Source: Verrucomicrobiota bacterium
GTDB taxonomy: Bacteria; Verrucomicrobiota; Verrucomicrobiia; Chthoniobacterales; Terrimicrobiaceae
Reading direction: 5' to 3'
DNA length: 21,917 bases
Assembly (NCBI GenBank): GCA_026398285.1
Contig: JAPLTI010000250.1
Coordinates: forward strand, 1 to 21,917
Shown: positions 1 through 8,091 of the stretch, in pieces
Numbering within the stretch: position 1 is the stretch's first letter
Layout: every line of letters begins with the position of its first letter
Position numbers and translations under genes: made by a program
Notes under the pieces: model-generated
Seen by the model: only the letters and a program-made list of their open reading frames with translations
The model's database searches: none
What the model was told of the DNA's origin: nothing

Positions 1-2
1 TG

Positions 3-824
3 GGGAATGGAAGCTCGGACTGGTTCACCGGCGAGCCTGCGACTTGCGGGTTCGATGGGAAAATCCGCTGCGGCTCTCGGGAATGGAAGCCCGGACGAGG
101 GATGATCGAGCATGTGCGGACGAGCCCCGATGGAGCGTTCCTCGCAGCAGGCCAGGGCAAGGCTTTGCACATTTTCGACGCGGCAGGGAATGATGAAAAA
201 AGCCTGCGCGACTTGCCGGCCGTGGTGTCGGATTTCGTATGGAATCCCAAGTCGCCTGCCGAGATCGCCACGGCGGGCGCGGGTGGGGCGTTGCTTTGGC
301 GGCTTGGTGAGAAAGAATCTTTCGCCCGCTTTGATTGGGGCGGAGCGAGCCTGCAGGTGCGGTGGAGCAATGACGGACGCTGGCTCGCCACGGCAGACCA
401 GACCGCGAGTGTGCATGTTTACGATATCCCGAGGGATAATCCGCTCAACATGGAGGGGTTTGAATTCAAGGTTCGCGCGCTGGCATTTTCGGCCGATGGC
501 AAGCGCCTCGCCACAGCTGGCAGTCCGGTGGTGACGGTGTGGCCGTGCGCCTCTGCAAAAGGCCCGGATGGAGCAAGACCGATTCAGGTCGATGGCAGCG
601 AGAGCGAAGTGCTGGCGCTGGATTTCTCACCCGCAACTGGCCAACTCGCGACAGGTGATGGCGAGGGAACGCTGCTGGTGGTGACTTTTGAGAAGGGCCA
701 ATTCCGCCGCAAGCGCGCCAGACTTGGCACCGGCATCAGCGCTCTGGCGTGGCATCCCACCAAGCCGCTTCTGGCCGTGGGTCACGCGAGTGGCTTGGTA
801 ACTTGGCTTTCGATGGAGTCCTGA
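3..824 (+). CDS. WD40 repeat beta-propeller protein, 5'-truncated by the window edge
   Basis: The frame is open to the window edge, so the gene probably starts outside. The first in-frame ATG is at 102, but the residues before it (GFDGKIRC, bases 54-77) read like the end of a WD40 blade (pattern DGxIRxW). The ATG also has GAGGG directly against it, too close for a ribosome binding site. Downstream I see five to six further blades, each with the pattern (W/F)SPDGxxLA(T/A)(A/G) followed by a hydrophobic strand: SPDGAFLAAG, WSNDGRWLATA, FSADGKRLATAG, FSPATGQLATGD and WHPTKPLLAVG. WD40 propellers are protein-interaction scaffolds. No enzymatic domain, signal peptide or membrane segment is visible in this part. 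The partner and role are unknown. The 3' end runs tail to tail with the minus-strand gene at 782-2474. Confidence 0.8.
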   Translation, partial: GNGSSDWFTGEPATCGFDGKIRCGSREWKPGRGMIEHVRTSPDGAFLAAGQGKALHIFDAAGNDEKSLRDLPAVVSDFVWNPKSPAEIATAGAGGALLWRLGEKESFARFDWGGASLQVRWSNDGRWLATADQTASVHVYDIPRDNPLNMEGFEFKVRALAFSADGKRLATAGSPVVTVWPCASAKGPDGARPIQVDGSESEVLALDFSPATGQLATGDGEGTLLVVTFEKGQFRRKRARLGTGISALAWHPTKPLLAVGHASGLVTWLSMES

Positions 825-1213
825 ACGGATTCGCCGCCTTCGAGCGTGGGCTTGTCTTGAGCTACGGAATCCGCAGCGACCAAAAAATCGCCCGCCTCGG
901 CCGGTGTCTCAACAGCTTCGGGCAGAGGCTCGGTGGTCTCTGAGGCTGGGTCGATTTCTCCGGACAAAATGGCATTTCCCTGTGGCAAAGACTCTGCGGT
1001 TTCAGGCAAAACATCGGCGACTTGAGGCAAACGCTCCTGTTCACCTGGCAGAGGCTCGCAGGCATCCGGCTTCAGCTCTGCATAATCCGCATCAGGTGCG
1101 GAGGCTTCAGTAGGTGGCTCGGGATTTGTATTGGGTGTCTCTGAGACAACAGGCGCTGGTGTAGAGGTCTTGGGCGCCGGGTTGGGGCGGGGCGGGCGGT
1201 TGCCTTGGGGTTT
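782..1213 (-). pseudogene. Out-of-frame acidic, proline-rich C-terminal tail of the preceding gene (frameshift)
   Basis: This frame has no good start of its own but reads as a coherent low-complexity tail of about 143 residues. It is rich in Pro, Glu, Ala and Asp, with a repeated (E/S)xLP pattern (CEPLPGE, ERLPQ, DVLPE, ESLPQ, EPLPE), and ends at a TGA at 782-784. It continues the 1107-2474 protein if one base is skipped between about 1205 and 1225, where the plus strand has runs of four G, four T and five T. The joined product would be about 563 residues. Without this tail, 825-1106 would be the longest unexplained gap in a tightly packed stretch. With it, the gene overlaps the WD40 gene tail to tail by 43 bp. 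The cause may be a sequencing indel, a real mutation or recoding. Confidence 0.65.
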
Positions 1214-2474
1214 TCCCTGTTTTTCCTGCCAAGTAGTCAAGAATGGCGGCGAGGCTTTCGGAGACGGGATTCGCCTGGCGATCGAGCATCTTGGGCCGGG
1301 CCACGGAGACATAGGTGATGTTTTCGTGGGCCTTGAAGATTTGCAATCCACCGCCGGCAAGTTTCTGGCCGAGGGTATTGGCAAGCGGAAGCGGGAACCG
1401 GATGAGGTTGTCGAGTTCACGGCGGGTGAACTCAATCACGGCTGGCGCAGAGTCGTTCACCGGTGCAGAGCCTGGAGCGGTGAAGTGATCGCCAGGATTG
1501 ATAATCGCGGAGGCTGCGTGATTTTTTTGAAAGTGCTCGGCTACTTCTGCAAGGTTCTTGAGAGGCGCAGGCTCCGTGCCTTCTGGGGCTTCGAGTGGAA
1601 AATAGACATTCTGCGAGCTTTGTTCGTCGCGCCATTTTTGGATGGATTCCTCATCGCGGACCATGCGGATGCGGGCCTTGTAGATATCGAACGCCATATT
1701 GCCGAAGCGTTCGGCGTGGAGTTTTTGGACTTTAAGCTGGTAGTCGTGGAGGTTGGGAGGCCCAAGAAGGACCCCGCTCATGCCGCACTGGGCAATGATC
1801 GGGGAGGCTCCTTTTGGCGGTTCCACGGCGATGCGCTCGAGGCGGTAAAATTTATCCAATTGTGTCGCAAGAATCCGCGCTGCGGCATCGCTTTCGCTAA
1901 ACCAAAGCGTGCCGTCCGCCACAACTTGAAAAAGTGACGGGCCGGATTTGCGTTGAAACTCCACAAGGTAGCGGGCGGATTTTTCAAGAACCAGACGGGC
2001 CAACTCGAAGAGGGAATATGTCTTGGCGGTCGATTTGATCTGCTTGAGCAAACCGTCAACGCCGCGTGGCTCGGGGACAAATTTGATTTCCCAGCCCTCA
2101 AGAAGAACGGGGCGCTGGACCGGTTCGCTTTCACGACGGCCACCACCTTGGCGGTCATCACGGCGCGGGCCGCTACCTTTTCCGGCAGGGCGCTTGTCGC
2201 CGAAGGAGCGATTGCGCGATTTGTCGGAATTTTCACCAGATGGTCGGCGACCGAGGCGTTCGGTTTTCGGCCGCTTGCGTTCCCATCGGGAATCTCCTTC
2301 ATCGCGGTCGAAGCCCGAGCGGCGGTTGCCGGGAGAGTCATCATCCCCATGCGTGGAGGCGAGGGAGATTTTGCTGGATGGAGTGGAGTCCTTGACCCAA
2401 GAAGGCTGGAAAGATTGGAGCAAGTCCATTTCCAAGCCGGACAGGTCGGTGGGATTAGCTGGATTGGTGTTCAT
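1107..2474 (-). CDS. Uncharacterised charged protein with low-complexity R/D/G-rich N-terminal region
   Basis: I do not recognise the family. The 455-residue reading has three parts. Residues 1 to about 110 are disordered and rich in Arg, Asp, Gly and Ser. A folded part of about 300 residues follows, starting near VLLEGWEIKF, with alternating helices and strands and no membrane segment. The last 35 residues have an unusual composition (Cys pair, Tyr, Arg). The RG/RD-rich N-terminus resembles nucleic-acid-binding tails, but that is only a suggestion. The start ATG at 2474 has only a weak AGGCGG upstream. The gene lies 97 bp downstream of prfA in the same direction and could be cotranscribed. 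The C-terminus in this frame is probably not the native one, because a coherent acidic tail continues in another frame (see the entry at 782-1213). Confidence 0.75.
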   Translation of the reverse strand: MNTNPANPTDLSGLEMDLLQSFQPSWVKDSTPSSKISLASTHGDDDSPGNRRSGFDRDEGDSRWERKRPKTERLGRRPSGENSDKSRNRSFGDKRPAGKGSGPRRDDRQGGGRRESEPVQRPVLLEGWEIKFVPEPRGVDGLLKQIKSTAKTYSLFELARLVLEKSARYLVEFQRKSGPSLFQVVADGTLWFSESDAAARILATQLDKFYRLERIAVEPPKGASPIIAQCGMSGVLLGPPNLHDYQLKVQKLHAERFGNMAFDIYKARIRMVRDEESIQKWRDEQSSQNVYFPLEAPEGTEPAPLKNLAEVAEHFQKNHAASAIINPGDHFTAPGSAPVNDSAPAVIEFTRRELDNLIRFPLPLANTLGQKLAGGGLQIFKAHENITYVSVARPKMLDRQANPVSESLAAILDYLAGKTGKTPRQPPAPPQPGAQDLYTSACCLRDTQYKSRATY

Positions 2475-2571
2475 AAACCGCCTGAAGCAGTGGCAATCTG
2501 GATAATGCCCCGTGAGGCCACAAGATAATTATTTCAAAAACTCCGCCAAAAAATGCTGCGGACCGAAAGCA

Positions 2572-3648
2572 TCAGGCGATGCCGGAATCCTTCAAGCGTT
2601 GTTCGATGTCGCTGACCTGAAGGGCTTCGACGAGGCCGCCGATGTCGCCTTCGAGAAAGCGGTCGAGCGAATAGAGCGAGAGTTTGATGCGGTGGTCGGT
2701 GACGCGGTTCTCCGCGAAATTGTAGGTGCGGATTTTTTCCTCACGTCCCCCGCCGCCGATGAGGCTGCGCCGGTGGGCAGAGTATTTTTCCTCCTCCTCG
2801 CGGCGTTTGTCCTCGAGGAGTCGGGAGCGCATGATTTTGATGGCGGCCTCCTTGTTCTTCTGCTGGCTGCGTCCGTCTTGGCATCGAACAATTCTTCCGG
2901 TCGGGATGTGCATGACCTGCACGGCGGAGTCGGTGGTGTTCACGCCCTGACCGCCTGGTCCGCCGGCGCGGCAGACCTCGATGCGCAAGTCCTCGGGTTT
3001 AATTTCGATATCCACCTCCTCGGCCTCGGGAAGAACGGCAACTGTGGCGGTGGAGGTGTGGATGCGGCCCTGCGCCTCTGTGGCGGGCACGCGCTGCACG
3101 CGATGCACGCCGCTCTCGTAGCGGAAGCGGCGGAAGACGGATGTGCCAGAGATTCGGAAAATGACCTCGCGCAAGCCTCCGAGATCGGCCGGACTGGATT
3201 CAAGTTCCTCGACCTTGAGTCCCAGCGAATCGGCGTAGCGGCAATACATGCGGTGCAGATCGGCTGCGAAAAGAGCTGCCTCGGTGCCTCCAGTGCCAGC
3301 GCGGATTTCCACGATGGCATCACGGTCCTCATCCGGCTCGGGCGGGAGGAGTGCCACCTGCACGGCACGCTCAAAGAGTGGAATCTCCGGCTCGATGCGC
3401 TCGATCTCCTCGCGGGCCATGGCAGCCATTTCCTTGTCCTCGCCTGCCGCAAGCTCACGGTTCTCGATCAACTCGCGGCGCGCGCGGGCGAGCTTTTCCC
3501 AGGATTCGAGCAGCTCTTTTGTGGAACCATGCTCGCGCAGGACTTCTCTCGCATGAGCGGCATTTTCGAAGAGGCCAGGCGAGGAAATTTCGCTTTCCAG
3601 TTCTTCAAAGCGGCGGCGCTTGCGCTCGATGAGAGGTTCAAAGTCCAT
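2572..3648 (-). CDS. prfA: Peptide chain release factor 1 (RF1)
   Basis: RF1 recognises UAA and UAG stop codons in the ribosomal A site and triggers hydrolysis of peptidyl-tRNA. The 358 residues match the usual length. The N-terminal helical domain is followed by the RF1-specific tripeptide PAT at residues 188-190 (RF2 would carry SPF), inside HRVQRVPATEAQGRIHTS. The catalytic GGQ is at 232-234 in GGPGGQGVNTTDSAV. The residue after GGQ is Gly where E. coli has His; this position varies in the family. The C-terminal part contains RTYNFAENRVTDHRI, also typical. The start ATG at 3648 fits family N-termini, but there is no Shine-Dalgarno sequence and a terminator hairpin ends 9 bases before it. 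It follows rpmE, a common neighbour of prfA. Confidence 0.97.
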   Translation of the reverse strand: MDFEPLIERKRRRFEELESEISSPGLFENAAHAREVLREHGSTKELLESWEKLARARRELIENRELAAGEDKEMAAMAREEIERIEPEIPLFERAVQVALLPPEPDEDRDAIVEIRAGTGGTEAALFAADLHRMYCRYADSLGLKVEELESSPADLGGLREVIFRISGTSVFRRFRYESGVHRVQRVPATEAQGRIHTSTATVAVLPEAEEVDIEIKPEDLRIEVCRAGGPGGQGVNTTDSAVQVMHIPTGRIVRCQDGRSQQKNKEAAIKIMRSRLLEDKRREEEEKYSAHRRSLIGGGGREEKIRTYNFAENRVTDHRIKLSLYSLDRFLEGDIGGLVEALQVSDIEQRLKDSGIA

Positions 3649-3656
3649 GATGAAAT

Positions 3657-3694
3657 AAAAACGGTAAACAGGCCTTGAACCCGTTTACCGTTTT
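3657..3694 (-). terminator. Intrinsic terminator between rpmE and prfA
   Basis: Perfect 12-bp arms, AAAACGGTAAAC at 3658-3669 and GTTTACCGTTTT at 3683-3694, flank a 13-base loop. Read on the minus strand, the stem ends in a run of five T (bases 3661 side down to 3657), as expected for a rho-independent terminator of rpmE. It also has a T-rich end in the opposite direction. It lies 20 bp after the rpmE stop and only 9 bp before the prfA ATG. Confidence 0.8.
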
Positions 3695-3714
3695 AAAAAA
3701 GACAGAGAGTCTGA

Positions 3715-3942
3715 CTAAGGCTTCTTGACGGCGCGTGCGACACGAACCGTGCCGTAGCGCTGCTTGAATTTGTCAACGCGGCCTGCCGTATCGACAAATT
3801 TCTGCTCACCGGTGAAGAAGGGATGGCAGGCGGCGCAGATGCCGAGCTTGATGTTCTGCCGAGTGGAGCGTGTCTTGTATGTGGCACCGCATGCGCACAC
3901 GATCACGGTCTCTTGGTAGTCTGGATGAATGTCTGGCTTCAT
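3715..3942 (-). CDS. rpmE: 50S ribosomal protein L31, zinc-binding (C+) type
   Basis: L31 bridges the large and small ribosomal subunits. The 75-residue product begins MKPDIHPDYQ, the usual L31 start. It carries four cysteines of a zinc site at residues 16, 18, 36 and 39 (CxC and CxxC), followed by HPFFTG and GRVDKFKQRYG, all family hallmarks. A longer in-frame ATG exists at 3987, but the 15 extra residues do not look like L31, so I take 3942. No Shine-Dalgarno is visible. It is divergent from the MscS gene, and the start codons are only 38 bp apart. A C+ type implies the zinc-replete form. Zinc-free paralogues, if any, lie outside this window. Confidence 0.96.
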   Translation of the reverse strand: MKPDIHPDYQETVIVCACGATYKTRSTRQNIKLGICAACHPFFTGEQKFVDTAGRVDKFKQRYGTVRVARAVKKP

Positions 3943-3980
3943 TTTGGAAAAGGGTGTGTATCCTAACGCCGATTCTTTGC

Positions 3981-6047
3981 ATGGCAACAGGAATCACCGA
4001 CAGAATGAACATTTTTTTTAAAGCAGCACTCGGCCTTGAAGCCGCCACGCCCGAGGAATACCGGGAGTATATCCAAATCCTCCCTCAATGGGTCGAAGCC
4101 CAAACCTTGGCGGAGGATTGGAAAAACGCGGCGCAGACGATGGAGGAACAGGCTGCCGAAGTTCGCCGGTCAATTTCCGATTTCAAGCCGCCGGAGATCA
4201 CGCCCGACAACGGACTCCTCCTTTTCGACTCGGCGCGGATCGATGGCTGGCAGGCGGCGGATTGGTTGGAGGCGTTGAACAAAATCGGTGCGACCCGCGC
4301 ACAGCAATCAGCGAACGCATTCGAGGCATTGAAGGTGCAGCAGCAAAAACTCCAGACGCTCGAGTTCAAGGGAGCGCCAGGGTCACCCCGCGACCAATGG
4401 CTTTTGAAACTTCAGCAAACCCGCTTGGAAGCCGCGCTCGCCGAAAACACCCTCCGTTCCGACAATAAAAGTTGGCAACCGGATGCCGATTTGCGGAGCG
4501 CTTTGATCGATCTCGCGAAACTCAGGAGCCAGAACTTGGAGGGACGCGTTTCATTTCCAGCGAGCTTGCTTCAAAAAAAACTCACAGACATCCGGAGCGA
4601 AGAAGACGCCCTCTCGGCCATGGCCGCAAAGGTCGGCCGACAATTCAAAAACCTCCCCTCCAACGACACCTCGCCGGAAAACAATCAAACCGCCGAACTC
4701 CTCGAGGACAGCATCGAAAGCCAACTGCAGCTTCTGGAATACCGCCGCCTGGGCCTTCTTGTCATAGGCCAAATCTGGCAAACACGCTACGACCTCTGGA
4801 ATGCCGCGAAGGCCGAATCCATCGACCAAATCGAACGGCTGGTGGCCGATCGATCGCAGGATGTCCAGACATGGCAACCGCTCATCCCCGGACTTCGCGC
4901 AAAGCTCGTGGAGCGCGTGCGCCTCGCGGCGGCCAATAACAACGGAAGCCCCGGCGCATCCCCTCAAGACGAGCTTTTGACAAAAACTCTCAAGCAGGAG
5001 GAGGCGATTCTTTCCCAGTGGGAAAACGGATTTTCCAAACTCCTTGAACTGCTGCGGCTCACAAATGCCGACCTGGCGGTGCGCCGCAAATCGCTCGGGT
5101 TGGGCGACAAAATGGATGCGGCTGCCGTCTCCCTGAGTGAAAAGGCAAAGGATTTTTGGAACACCGGCGTCTTCACACTCAACGACTCGGTTTTTGTGAA
5201 TGGCCAGATCGTGCAGCGTCCGAGTTCGGTGACTTTGGGAATGCTGTTCATCGCGTTCGCCATTTTGCTGCTCGGCGGAATACTATCATCCGCTTTCAGC
5301 CATTGGCTGCGCTCGAGGCTCCGGCAGCGCTTCAGCCTGGATGCCACCACCGAAGCGATCGTTCAGAAATTCACGCATTTCATCCTCCTCGGAGTCGTGT
5401 GTCTCGTGGCCTTATCTGTCGTAAAAATCCCGCTCACGATTTTTGCCCTCCTCGGCGGCGGCGCGGCCATCGCCGTGGGCTTCGGCGCCCAGCAACTCGT
5501 CAACAATCTCATCAGCGGAATCATCCTCCTCTTCGAGCGGCCGATCCGCATCGGCGACATCATCGATGTGGCCACCTATTCCGGCACAGTCACGGCCATC
5601 GGCAGCCGCTGCTGCCAACTCCGGCGTGGCGACGGGGTGGAAATCCTTATCCCAAATAGCGCCCTCCTCCAAAGCACGGTGGTGAATTGGACGCTCTCCG
5701 ACAATCACGCGCGCCAGGATTTTTCCATCTCCCTCGCCCACGGCGCGCCGATCAAAAAAGCCATCGACCTTGTCCAAGCCATCGTGACCGCGCACCCGGG
5801 TGTCCTGAAAAGCCACGAGGCGAGTGTCTTTTTACAGGATATTCTCAAGGATTCGCTCGTGCTCCGCGCCTTTTACTGGGTGGATAAAAAAGTGCCGCAT
5901 GCCTCGAGTGGAGTCCCGAGCGACCTGCTCATTGCGGTTTATGAAGCCTTCAAGAGGGAGGGAATTCTTTTGGCCTCGTCCCAGAACGATGTTCATTTGG
6001 ATGCGTCAACACCCCTCGCCATTCAACTCATGCCCCCCGCCCAGTGA
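3981..6047 (+). CDS. MscS-family mechanosensitive ion channel with large N-terminal domain
   Basis: MscS channels open under membrane tension and release solutes in osmotic downshock. Residues 1 to about 410 (counting from 3981) are hydrophilic, helical and coiled-coil-like. Three hydrophobic segments follow at about 417-440, 463-484 and 485-517. The last is the pore helix with GGGAAIAVGFGAQQLVNN and the signature FERPIRIGDIIDV. A beta domain with IPNSALLQSTVVNW and a C-terminal alpha/beta domain complete the channel core. The architecture recalls MscK-like proteins, whose N-terminal region is periplasmic and preceded by a signal peptide. Here no signal peptide is seen at any in-frame start (3870, 3981, 4005). 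I chose 3981 because a TATCCT -10-like box lies 17 bp upstream. ATG 4005 is an alternative and 3870 would overlap rpmE. Confidence 0.88.
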   Translation: MATGITDRMNIFFKAALGLEAATPEEYREYIQILPQWVEAQTLAEDWKNAAQTMEEQAAEVRRSISDFKPPEITPDNGLLLFDSARIDGWQAADWLEALNKIGATRAQQSANAFEALKVQQQKLQTLEFKGAPGSPRDQWLLKLQQTRLEAALAENTLRSDNKSWQPDADLRSALIDLAKLRSQNLEGRVSFPASLLQKKLTDIRSEEDALSAMAAKVGRQFKNLPSNDTSPENNQTAELLEDSIESQLQLLEYRRLGLLVIGQIWQTRYDLWNAAKAESIDQIERLVADRSQDVQTWQPLIPGLRAKLVERVRLAAANNNGSPGASPQDELLTKTLKQEEAILSQWENGFSKLLELLRLTNADLAVRRKSLGLGDKMDAAAVSLSEKAKDFWNTGVFTLNDSVFVNGQIVQRPSSVTLGMLFIAFAILLLGGILSSAFSHWLRSRLRQRFSLDATTEAIVQKFTHFILLGVVCLVALSVVKIPLTIFALLGGGAAIAVGFGAQQLVNNLISGIILLFERPIRIGDIIDVATYSGTVTAIGSRCCQLRRGDGVEILIPNSALLQSTVVNWTLSDNHARQDFSISLAHGAPIKKAIDLVQAIVTAHPGVLKSHEASVFLQDILKDSLVLRAFYWVDKKVPHASSGVPSDLLIAVYEAFKREGILLASSQNDVHLDASTPLAIQLMPPAQ

Positions 6048-6077
6048 GGGCACCTTTTTCCAGCATGAAGGAATGCT

Positions 6078-6107
6078 TTGCAGCGGGTAGCGGCTTACCC
6101 GTATAAA
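6078..6107 (+). promoter_or_regulatory. Candidate promoter of the oxoacid dehydrogenase cluster
   Basis: A TATAAA at 6102-6107 matches the -10 consensus at five of six positions. A TTGCAG at 6078-6083 lies 18 bp upstream as a weak -35. The E1-alpha ATG is only 8 bp after the -10 box, so the transcript would be leaderless or nearly so. A 6-bp inverted repeat, CGGGTA/TACCCG (6084-6101), fills the spacer and could be an operator. Confidence 0.45.
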
Positions 6108-6115
6108 TACACCCA

Positions 6116-7126
6116 ATGTCCAAAAAGATCGCGCCGGTTACCCAGTCCGATTTCATCAAAGCCTACCGCGTCATGCTCACCTCGCGGGTGCTGGAGGAGA
6201 AACTCGCCGGCCTCTACCGAGCCGGCATGATCAAGGGCGGCGTGTTCCTCGGCCGTGGCCAAGAGGCGCTTAGTGTTTCCGTAGGAATCCAACTCCGGCG
6301 CGGCGACATCTTCGCTCCACTCATCCGCGATCAAGGTGGTCGCCTCGCCTTCGGGGATTCAATTCTCGATACCCTCCGCACCTACCTCGGATCGCAGCTC
6401 GGCTCGATGAGAGGGCGCGACGGAAACATCCATCGCGGCCGGCCCCGTGATGGCTACTACGCCATGATCAGCCACCTTGGAGCCATGATTCCCAGCGTGG
6501 CAGGGGCACTTCTCGCGCGCCGTCTTAAAGGCGAGCAGGGTGCCGTGGGTGCCACCTGCATCGGCGATGGTGGGACATCCACCGGTGCGTTTCATGAGGG
6601 CCTGAATGCCGCTGCTGTTGACAAGCTGCCACTCATCGTAGTTGTCGCGAACAACCAATACGCCTATTCCACGCCGAACACGCGCCAATACGCCTGCGCC
6701 GACCTTCTCGACAAAGCCGCAGGCTATGGCGTGGGTGCTCACAAGGCCGATGGCACAAGGCTGATGGATTGCCTCCAGACACTGCGCAACGCCATTCACG
6801 CCGCACGCGAAGGCGGCGGACCCCAGCTGGTCGTTGCGGATTTGCTGCGCCTCGTCGGCCACGGAGAGCATGACGACTTCGCCTATCTCGATCCCAAATT
6901 AAAAAAATCCGCCGTCGGTTCGGATTGTTTGCTGCTCGCGGAAAAGCACATCATCGAGCAAGGCTGGCACACAGCTGATGAAGTCGCAGCGTGGAGGCGT
7001 GAGACCGAAGACGAGGTCAATGCCACTGCCGACCGAGTCCGCCGTGAACCCTTGCCCGACCCAAGCGAAGACGATTGGGCCGCTCTCTCCAGGCCTGAAT
7101 ACCGGGAACAATACGCCGCCTCATGA
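6116..7126 (+). CDS. 2-oxoacid dehydrogenase E1 component, alpha subunit (thiamine diphosphate-dependent)
   Basis: The E1-alpha subunit binds thiamine diphosphate and, with E1-beta, decarboxylates a 2-oxoacid and passes the acyl group to the lipoyl arm of E2. The 336 residues are typical for E1-alpha. The cofactor motif runs from GDG at 150-152 to NN at 179-180 (GDGGTSTGAF ... VVVANNQYAYSTPN). GHGEHDD near residue 245 replaces the GHS(M/T)SD of well-studied pyruvate and branched-chain enzymes, so I do not assign the substrate; pyruvate, branched-chain oxoacids and acetoin are all possible. The final ATGA is shared with the E1-beta start (4-bp overlap), implying translational coupling. There is no Shine-Dalgarno sequence. 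Confidence 0.92.
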   Translation: MSKKIAPVTQSDFIKAYRVMLTSRVLEEKLAGLYRAGMIKGGVFLGRGQEALSVSVGIQLRRGDIFAPLIRDQGGRLAFGDSILDTLRTYLGSQLGSMRGRDGNIHRGRPRDGYYAMISHLGAMIPSVAGALLARRLKGEQGAVGATCIGDGGTSTGAFHEGLNAAAVDKLPLIVVVANNQYAYSTPNTRQYACADLLDKAAGYGVGAHKADGTRLMDCLQTLRNAIHAAREGGGPQLVVADLLRLVGHGEHDDFAYLDPKLKKSAVGSDCLLLAEKHIIEQGWHTADEVAAWRRETEDEVNATADRVRREPLPDPSEDDWAALSRPEYREQYAAS

Positions 7127-8085
7127 TCACCTATCTCGAAGCCATCCGCCTCGCCCAGCAAAAGGCCCTCGCGACCGACCCCCGCGTTTTTCTCTACGGG
7201 CAGGACATCGGCAGTTTCGGGGGCGCATTCAAGGCCACGAAAAATCTTTCCGCTGAATTCCCCGGACGCGTGCTGGACGCCCCGTTGAGCGAGGACGCCA
7301 TCGTGGGCATGGCGATAGGTGCCGCCATTGAAGGAGCACGGCCGATTGTCGAAATGCAATTCGCCGACTTCTCGACCTGCGGCCTCAACCAGATCGTCAA
7401 TCACGCCGCGACACTTTTCTACCGCACCAGCGTTCCCTGCCCAATCGTGGTGCGCCTTCCCTCTGGCGGCACATCCGGCGGCGGGCCCTTCCACAGTCAG
7501 AGCCTAGAGGCCATCTATGCCCATTGGCCCGGTTTGGTGGTCGTCACACCCGCGACTGTCGAGGATGCCTATACGATGCTGCTCGAGGCCGTGAACATTG
7601 ATGACCCGGTCATTTTTTGTGAGCACAAGTTTCTCTATTACCATCTCAAAGCGGATACCCTGCCCGAGGCTGCCCTGCCGATCGGAAAGGCCCGCATCGC
7701 CCGCGCCGGCCGGGATGCCACCATCGTGACCCATGGTGCCATGCTCCACGAATCCCTCGCCGCCGCGCAGGAACTGGTGGAGGACGGATACGAAATCGAA
7801 GTCGTCGACCTGCGCAGCGTGAAGCCGCTCGACACGGACACCATTCTTGCCTCAGTAGCCCGCACCGGCCGCCTGCTCTGTGTCAGCGAAGAGTGGCCCT
7901 GGGGCGGTGTCACAGCCGAAGTTCTCGCCCGCGTCGCCACCGAAGGCTTTGGCCTGCTTGACGCCGCACCCATGCGGGTCAACGCCAAAGACACGCCAGT
8001 TCCCTATCATCCCGACCTTTGGGCGGCCCACCGCCCCACAGCATCCACCATTGCCGCCGCAGCCCGGCGCCTCCTTCAACTCTGA
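7123..8085 (+). CDS. 2-oxoacid dehydrogenase E1 component, beta subunit
   Basis: This is the partner of E1-alpha; the two make an alpha2beta2 decarboxylase. The 320 residues match family length. Visible hallmarks are the N-terminal ITYLEAIRLA, DAPLSEDAIVGMAIGAA near residues 51-67, PIVEMQFADF, RLPSGGTSGGGPFHSQSLEA and the transketolase C-terminal part with VVDLRSVKPLDTDTI near 228-242. HKFLYYHLK (about 168-176) differs from the usual EPKxLYR of pyruvate and branched-chain enzymes, again leaving the substrate open. It overlaps E1-alpha by 4 bp and is followed after 6 bp by E2, so the three form one transcription unit. Confidence 0.93.
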   Translation: MITYLEAIRLAQQKALATDPRVFLYGQDIGSFGGAFKATKNLSAEFPGRVLDAPLSEDAIVGMAIGAAIEGARPIVEMQFADFSTCGLNQIVNHAATLFYRTSVPCPIVVRLPSGGTSGGGPFHSQSLEAIYAHWPGLVVVTPATVEDAYTMLLEAVNIDDPVIFCEHKFLYYHLKADTLPEAALPIGKARIARAGRDATIVTHGAMLHESLAAAQELVEDGYEIEVVDLRSVKPLDTDTILASVARTGRLLCVSEEWPWGGVTAEVLARVATEGFGLLDAAPMRVNAKDTPVPYHPDLWAAHRPTASTIAAAARRLLQL

Positions 8086-8091
8086 TCCACC

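Noticed and set aside
3..96. Near-identical 18-bp words (GGGAATGGAAGCYCGGAC) at 3-20 and 79-96
   Set aside because: They are 76 bp apart, so out of phase in the WD40 frame. One substitution, only two copies, inside a region that reads as coding. Too little to call a repeat element.
1205..1225. Programmed -1 ribosomal frameshift in the unknown gene
   Set aside because: The acidic tail is in the +1 (or -2) frame relative to the upstream part. A -1 slip at the A-rich site would not reach it.
2548..2572. Terminator after prfA (ATGCT/AGCAT stem with five to six T on the minus strand)
   Set aside because: The stem is only 5 bp with a 10-base loop. Too weak to list as a feature.
2512..3678. Long plus-strand ORF opposite prfA
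   Set aside because: It mirrors prfA on the other strand, which has all RF1 motifs. The antisense product has no recognisable features.
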